Part shown: in pieces, positions 58,999 to 64,000 of the stretch | Layout: each line of letters begins with the position of its first letter | How positions within the stretch are numbered: position 1 is the first letter of the stretch | Assembly (NCBI RefSeq): GCF_000499845.2 | Contig: NC_023758.2 | Location: forward strand, 15,208,427 to 15,272,426 | Source: Phaseolus vulgaris | Taxonomy: Eukaryota; Streptophyta; Magnoliopsida; Fabales; Fabaceae | Length of the DNA: 64,000 nucleotides | Reading direction: 5' to 3' | The notes under the pieces: model-generated | What the model was told of the DNA's origin: nothing | Database searches by the model: none | Seen by the model: only the letters and a program-made list of their open reading frames with translations | Position numbers and translations under genes: made by a program

Positions 58999-61900
58999 TC
59001 AAGAAAATAAATTTCAGCATTTTAGATATAGAAATATAAAAACAAATTGCAATATACAGATGATAATAATAATAATCTGATAGCAAGTTTTTAGACTAAC
59101 TTGATCCTTCACACCTTCATAACTTAGGCTTTTATTTTCTCTTCCAATTAATATGTGTTTTCATTAGGGCTTGTTTTCTTTTAATTTAATTAAGACTATA
59201 TATTATATTTGAAGTGTTCTAGACTTTGCAATAAAATCAATCTTAGCTATATATTTTCAAGAACAAGCACATATGACTATCTTCTGAACATAATTAACAT
59301 GTTACTAACCGTTTGTGTATCACATCTGGCTCTAATGGAAACCCTAGTCTTCTTGGGCTGATCATTTTGAAAAGCTTCACTTTTATCCACATTTTTCATT
59401 GTCTTTAAAACTTTACTGGGTGGCCACATCTCACTTGGTTCCTCTTCCTTCCCTCCACCTAAGCTACTTGCAGAGCTGGAAATATTTGCAGCTTCAGCAT
59501 GATCTACAGGATCCAAATTGATATCTAACCCAAGTGTGAGTCCTCTATCCATACCCTCATCTTGCTTCCTCTTACCCTTAATCTTTCCTTTGAATGATAT
59601 CCCAAGAGAGAGTGACAAAGGTTCACTCTCTTCACTTTGGCTACTTACACCTTTAGCATTTGTAGCATCTTCAGGTTTATCTTGTTCAAGGATGTCCAAG
59701 AACTTCAACATCTTGTTTTCTTCTCTAGCCTGTTCCATTTTCTTCTTATAGCAGATTCGAGCTTTTGATCCTGCATGCAATAATGATGACACATACAAGA
59801 GACAATCATATAAAAAACAATATATAATAATAAGAAAGTGACTGCCACATTGGTATTTGATAAGAGAGAGGAAAAGAGATGAAGGAAATAGAAGGTAATT
59901 CAAGTATATATGTATTTTCTGGGGATGAGTGCAAGGTGAATGAGATTTCTTCTGAGATTTAAACACCTCTGGTCAAAAAATGATTAATTTATAGTGTGTT
60001 CATTGAATAAAAAGGGCCATCATAATTGTGCAAACGTGTGTATATGCATGTGTCTTTTCTTGATTTGGGTTGACTCTTGTTACAGTGCGTTGAAGGACTT
60101 TTTCTTCATCTAACTATACATATCATATTAATGTTTACTTAATAAATTTAATGAGTTAAGTAGACTCTGTTTTAAATTAATGTTTAACTTTGGTCACTTT
60201 TAGGAATTTGAAGGTAACCATTTAAACTAGATCAAGTGCTTTTTAAAGGGAAAACATTTTGTTAACACTGCACACAGTAAATAACAACATTCAACAAACT
60301 TTTATAATAATATTTTAAATTAAAATTTTTAAAAAAATAGTTAAAATATTAATTTTTTTGTTTATTAAGAATAAGTACTGTATGTAGTGTCAAGGTATCA
60401 TGTATGCAGTGTCAAGGTATCATGGTACTTTTTAAAGAGTTCATAAGGTTTTTGTGTGTTTTTGTGTGTGTTTATATATATATATATATGATTACTTTTA
60501 GGAATCACAAATATTTAAAAATACGACTAAATTGAACATTATTTTACAGAAAATTAAAATTATACTTGGGTGGAAATATTTGCATTTTTTAGTTATACCT
60601 AAAAAAACTAAATGATAAATGAAAGAAACGAGAATAAACAGTAGAAATTAACAATGATTATAGGATAAATTATATTTATATGTCATGGAAAAAACCATGT
60701 GAACCTTGATTGTTCGTGGAATAAAAAATCGCGTAAAACGTAGAAATTTTATTTTTCAATAAACGGAATGCCATATTCACATTTATATAATTCTTAAAAT
60801 AATCTAACAAATAATAAAACAAATGCATTGGATGATAAGAAAATATTGTTAAATGCACTTTTTTTCATATTTATTTTTTATGAAAATATATATAAAAGTT
60901 TTCTTTTTATTTCATTGATAAAAGCTATCCTTCTAATCAGTCCTCTTAACTTATATTAATCTCCTGAATTTGAAATTTGATAGGAAAATAACATAAAAAA
61001 AAGGTGAATACAGTAATGTGAACAAACATAAGAGAACTGTACAAATATCAAGCTCTTCATGCACTGTAGTAGATGTGATTTAAACATCCCACAACGACTT
61101 TGACCTAATTATTCACGTGTACTGATTTTTTCAACATTCCTCCAGAAAATCGGGAAGAAAGGGAGAATCATATATATTCTAACATTTTATATCTTACAAA
61201 CCTACAACTTTTTATTTAATAAATATAAGATATTAGACAAATTATCTAAATTAGTCATAAAATTGTTCCGAAGAAGGAATTTTTGTTCTTAAAATATTTT
61301 TCACTAATATAGAATATATATTTTACATATTAGTATAAAAGAAAGGGTGATAACTTTATAATAAATTAGTAATTTTTTATATTGATTTTCATTTAAGTAA
61401 GACAATAAATAAACTTATATTGATTATTTTGTTTTCTAGTACAGGAGTTAAAAAAACACATAACATTTCTATCGGTCCATTAATCAATCTAAAATGTCTA
61501 AAATAACTTATATAATATTGTGAATTTATTCCAAACTATTTAAATGAGAGATAAACCCTAAAGGGGAGACTAGGAAAAGAGAAACCTCACTCTCTTACCT
61601 TATTGATAGCTCTTTAATTAATAATAAATAACATATATCTAAACAAATTTGTTATTAATTTTTGTTATGTGATAATGATGAATCTAGCCACATTATTCTT
61701 AACTAAACCAGGACTGGCATGATGGCTGTCAAAAAATGCATGTATACAACCATTTTTTTTTTCTCCACAATCGTATGCTCATTTAATTGACTTTCATTCA
61801 CACAGTCATTACAAAGAGAGACAATGGTGCTTTGTGTGCTGTTCTCCATTATAAGACCCAAAATCAGATTAGTTAGCAATATTTTATAAATAAAAAATTA

Positions 61901-64000
61901 TATAGATGGATAGAAATTATATATATGTTTGTTAGAATTTACCCTTTTATAAATTATATATTAAAGCATATATAACTTCCATTCGTTTAATTGTTCACTT
62001 GGAGGTTAGTAAAGAACAAAGTATTAACGAAAGATAATTTGAGTAGAAACTGATGCTTGGAGGTGTTTGTGGATTGCAATTATATGAGACAGAGAAATAG
62101 TATTATTTTTAACAATGGAAGGTTGATGAATCCTATAAGAATATTTTCTATGGCTTAAATGAAAGCGTAGTCATAGATAATTGGGAATGAAAATGTGTGT
62201 CCTTTTTCATATCAGCTGGTGTATGGATCCTATTAGCTGTTTGCAAATTTTAAATAAAAAATAGTAGTAAGTGTTGTTTTTCCTTTTGTTATTTTTTGAG
62301 GTGGAACAGTGCAAATCACACTGCATAATAAAACGTAGCCAGTGGAGAGAGGAAGATATCTTTATGCAGCAACACAACAACTGGGTTCTTAAAAACATGC
62401 GGATTGGCAAATGGGCAAAAGGAGGTTGGTAAACAGAGCAAAAAGAGTGATAGTGCAGTCTATGGGCACAATTCTGGTTTATGTGTTTTACCCATACAAC
62501 CAATACATGTTCTAATAGGAATAATAGATATTTATAGCTTTACGTATCATTATACTATATGGATGATTATAGATTGTTTGTTGGGTTAAAGATTTTTTTT
62601 TTTTTTGTCTTTTTTATAGGGTTGGAGTATTATTTAAATATTTTAATTAATAAATAAGTTATTTTAGAAGATTGTGAAATTCTTTTATATTAAAAATAAA
62701 TTAAATATTTTTTAGTTTTTGTAAAACAAGTTCATTTTTATTTCGGTCAAATAAACTCCATGTTACTTTTTATCTTTCATTTAGGGTTTATCTAGTTTTA
62801 TAATCAAACCAAAAACTCAAAGCAAGGGAAATCCATGGAAACCACTTGATGGGAAACCTAATAACATTAACAACCTCCAAACATCTCTTCCTTTGTAGTT
62901 TTAATCGCAACTGCCAGTAAGGAGATAAACGCCTGGGATGAGAGGGAGGAAGCTGGAGGAACCGTGGAGAAGATCGGTGGTGCGTAATCATCAACTCTCG
63001 GCAAACTCTTTTACCACGTTCTTCTTCTCAAAATTTTTCAGATAGTCATGGAGAATATGGAATGCTTAAGTTGTTTTAAAAGTGGGCTAGGATTAAAGAG
63101 GTTTTCATATCTAAGCGTTTAAATAGATGGGGTAGAAGATTTGGGTTTGTGAGATTCTTTGATATAGGAAATGTTGTGAGCATGGAGAGGGAGCTATATC
63201 GTTGTTATATTGGAAACATGAAGCTTCATGTTAATATACCAAGGTACAAGAGAAAAGGGATGGAGCGTAAAGGTGGTGTTCTTAATACGGCTGAGAAGAC
63301 TAGAAGTGGTGGTGGCGTTCCTTCTCATGTCCAAAGGAAGAGCAAGGAGGTGTGGAGGGAAAAAAGAGGGAAGGATGTCATCAGAAAGGGAAATGTTAAG
63401 CAGTCTTATGCTGATGCAGTAAGAAGAACAACTCATGACCTATGGAGAGGTCCTAGTTTAACGACTAAGGCACATATCTTGCCATGAATGACTAATAGTA
63501 TGGTTGGTCATATGTCGTCTGAGCTTAACTTTGAGTTGCTGCAATAGGAATGTCTTAAGGGAGGGATGAACATGTTCAAGGTGAAATATATGGGTGATAA
63601 CCTCGTCCTCTTGACTCCTAAGGCTGAGGAAAGAATGGAAGACATCGTTAAACTACATAACGATTGCTTTGACTATATCTTCAAAGACATTAAACCTTGG
63701 TCAGAGTCTCTTGTGGTAAGCTATAAACGAGTTTGGGTTAGATGTTACGGGCTACCCTTTCAACTATGGAGTAAGGAGTGTTTTTCGAAAGTTGCGGAGG
63801 AAGTAGCAACACTGGTGGAGGTTGACGAAGCTACTCTGTCTTGGAACCACCTGGAGTATGCCCATTTTCAGATGCGTGTGTTAAAGTCTCGTAAGGCAGA
63901 GTTGTCTAAGGATTTTCAGATTAATGGGATTATGTACAATGTTACCATTGCTGAGGAGGTGAATAATTATGACGGAGAAGTTTACAAATATCAGTGTGCT

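Overview
This is a plant nuclear window: low gene density, intron-rich genes with GT-AG borders, a plant microRNA, and about half the sequence made of nested transposable elements. The SIRE-type Ty1/copia LTRs, Tat-type Ty3/gypsy remnants and the close match of several proteins to bean/soybean-type families suggest a eudicot, probably a legume of the bean/soybean group. That assignment is inference from family resemblance, not a search.

Genes in order. A MIR395 microRNA precursor lies near 650-760 with its own TATA box. An IQ67-domain (IQD) calmodulin-binding protein gene is on the minus strand at about 4.36-8.25 kb. An LRR receptor-like pseudokinase of the At3g03770 type lies at 16.07-19.35 kb and is broken by one in-frame stop and one frameshift. 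A complete five-exon RAD6-type ubiquitin-conjugating enzyme is on the minus strand at 31.57-33.72 kb. An intronless PPR protein (628 aa) at 38.69-40.58 kb converges tail-to-tail on a five-exon SnRK1 gamma-subunit-like CBS protein (444 aa, minus strand, 40.68-43.07 kb). A group IIb WRKY transcription factor is on the minus strand at 57.78-59.74 kb.

Mobile DNA fills the gaps. There are degenerate Tat-type gypsy remnants at 11.3-14.4 kb (minus) and 23.3-28.0 kb (plus). L1-type LINEs sit at 20.43-21.85, 26.62-27.69, 55.15-57.20 and from 62.9 kb past the window end, with smaller LINE pieces at 49.4 and 54.95 kb. Two SIRE-like LTRs (28.16-29.33 and 29.64-30.71 kb) have landed in a hAT transposase relic. 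A 1.39-kb Mutator-like element with long inverted repeats and a 9-bp target duplication lies directly upstream of the PPR gene. Others are a Helitron ending at 47.318 kb, a possible second Helitron 5' end near 49.05 kb, a palindromic MITE at 47.52-47.86 kb, a CACTA terminus at 49.742 kb, a gypsy gag at 51.7-52.8 kb and a copia gag-protease fragment at 53.6-54.5 kb.

The host genes do not form a pathway or operon. MIR395 (sulfate starvation), the SnRK1 gamma subunit (energy signalling), RAD6-type E2 (ubiquitination), IQD (calcium/microtubules) and WRKY (defence or stress transcription) are independent loci. No clearly new multi-gene system is visible. The observations most worth a second look are the MIR395 locus, the Ala/Gly-rich insertion in the gamma subunit, the shortened coiled coil in the WRKY, the broken pseudokinase, and the layered transposon insertions.
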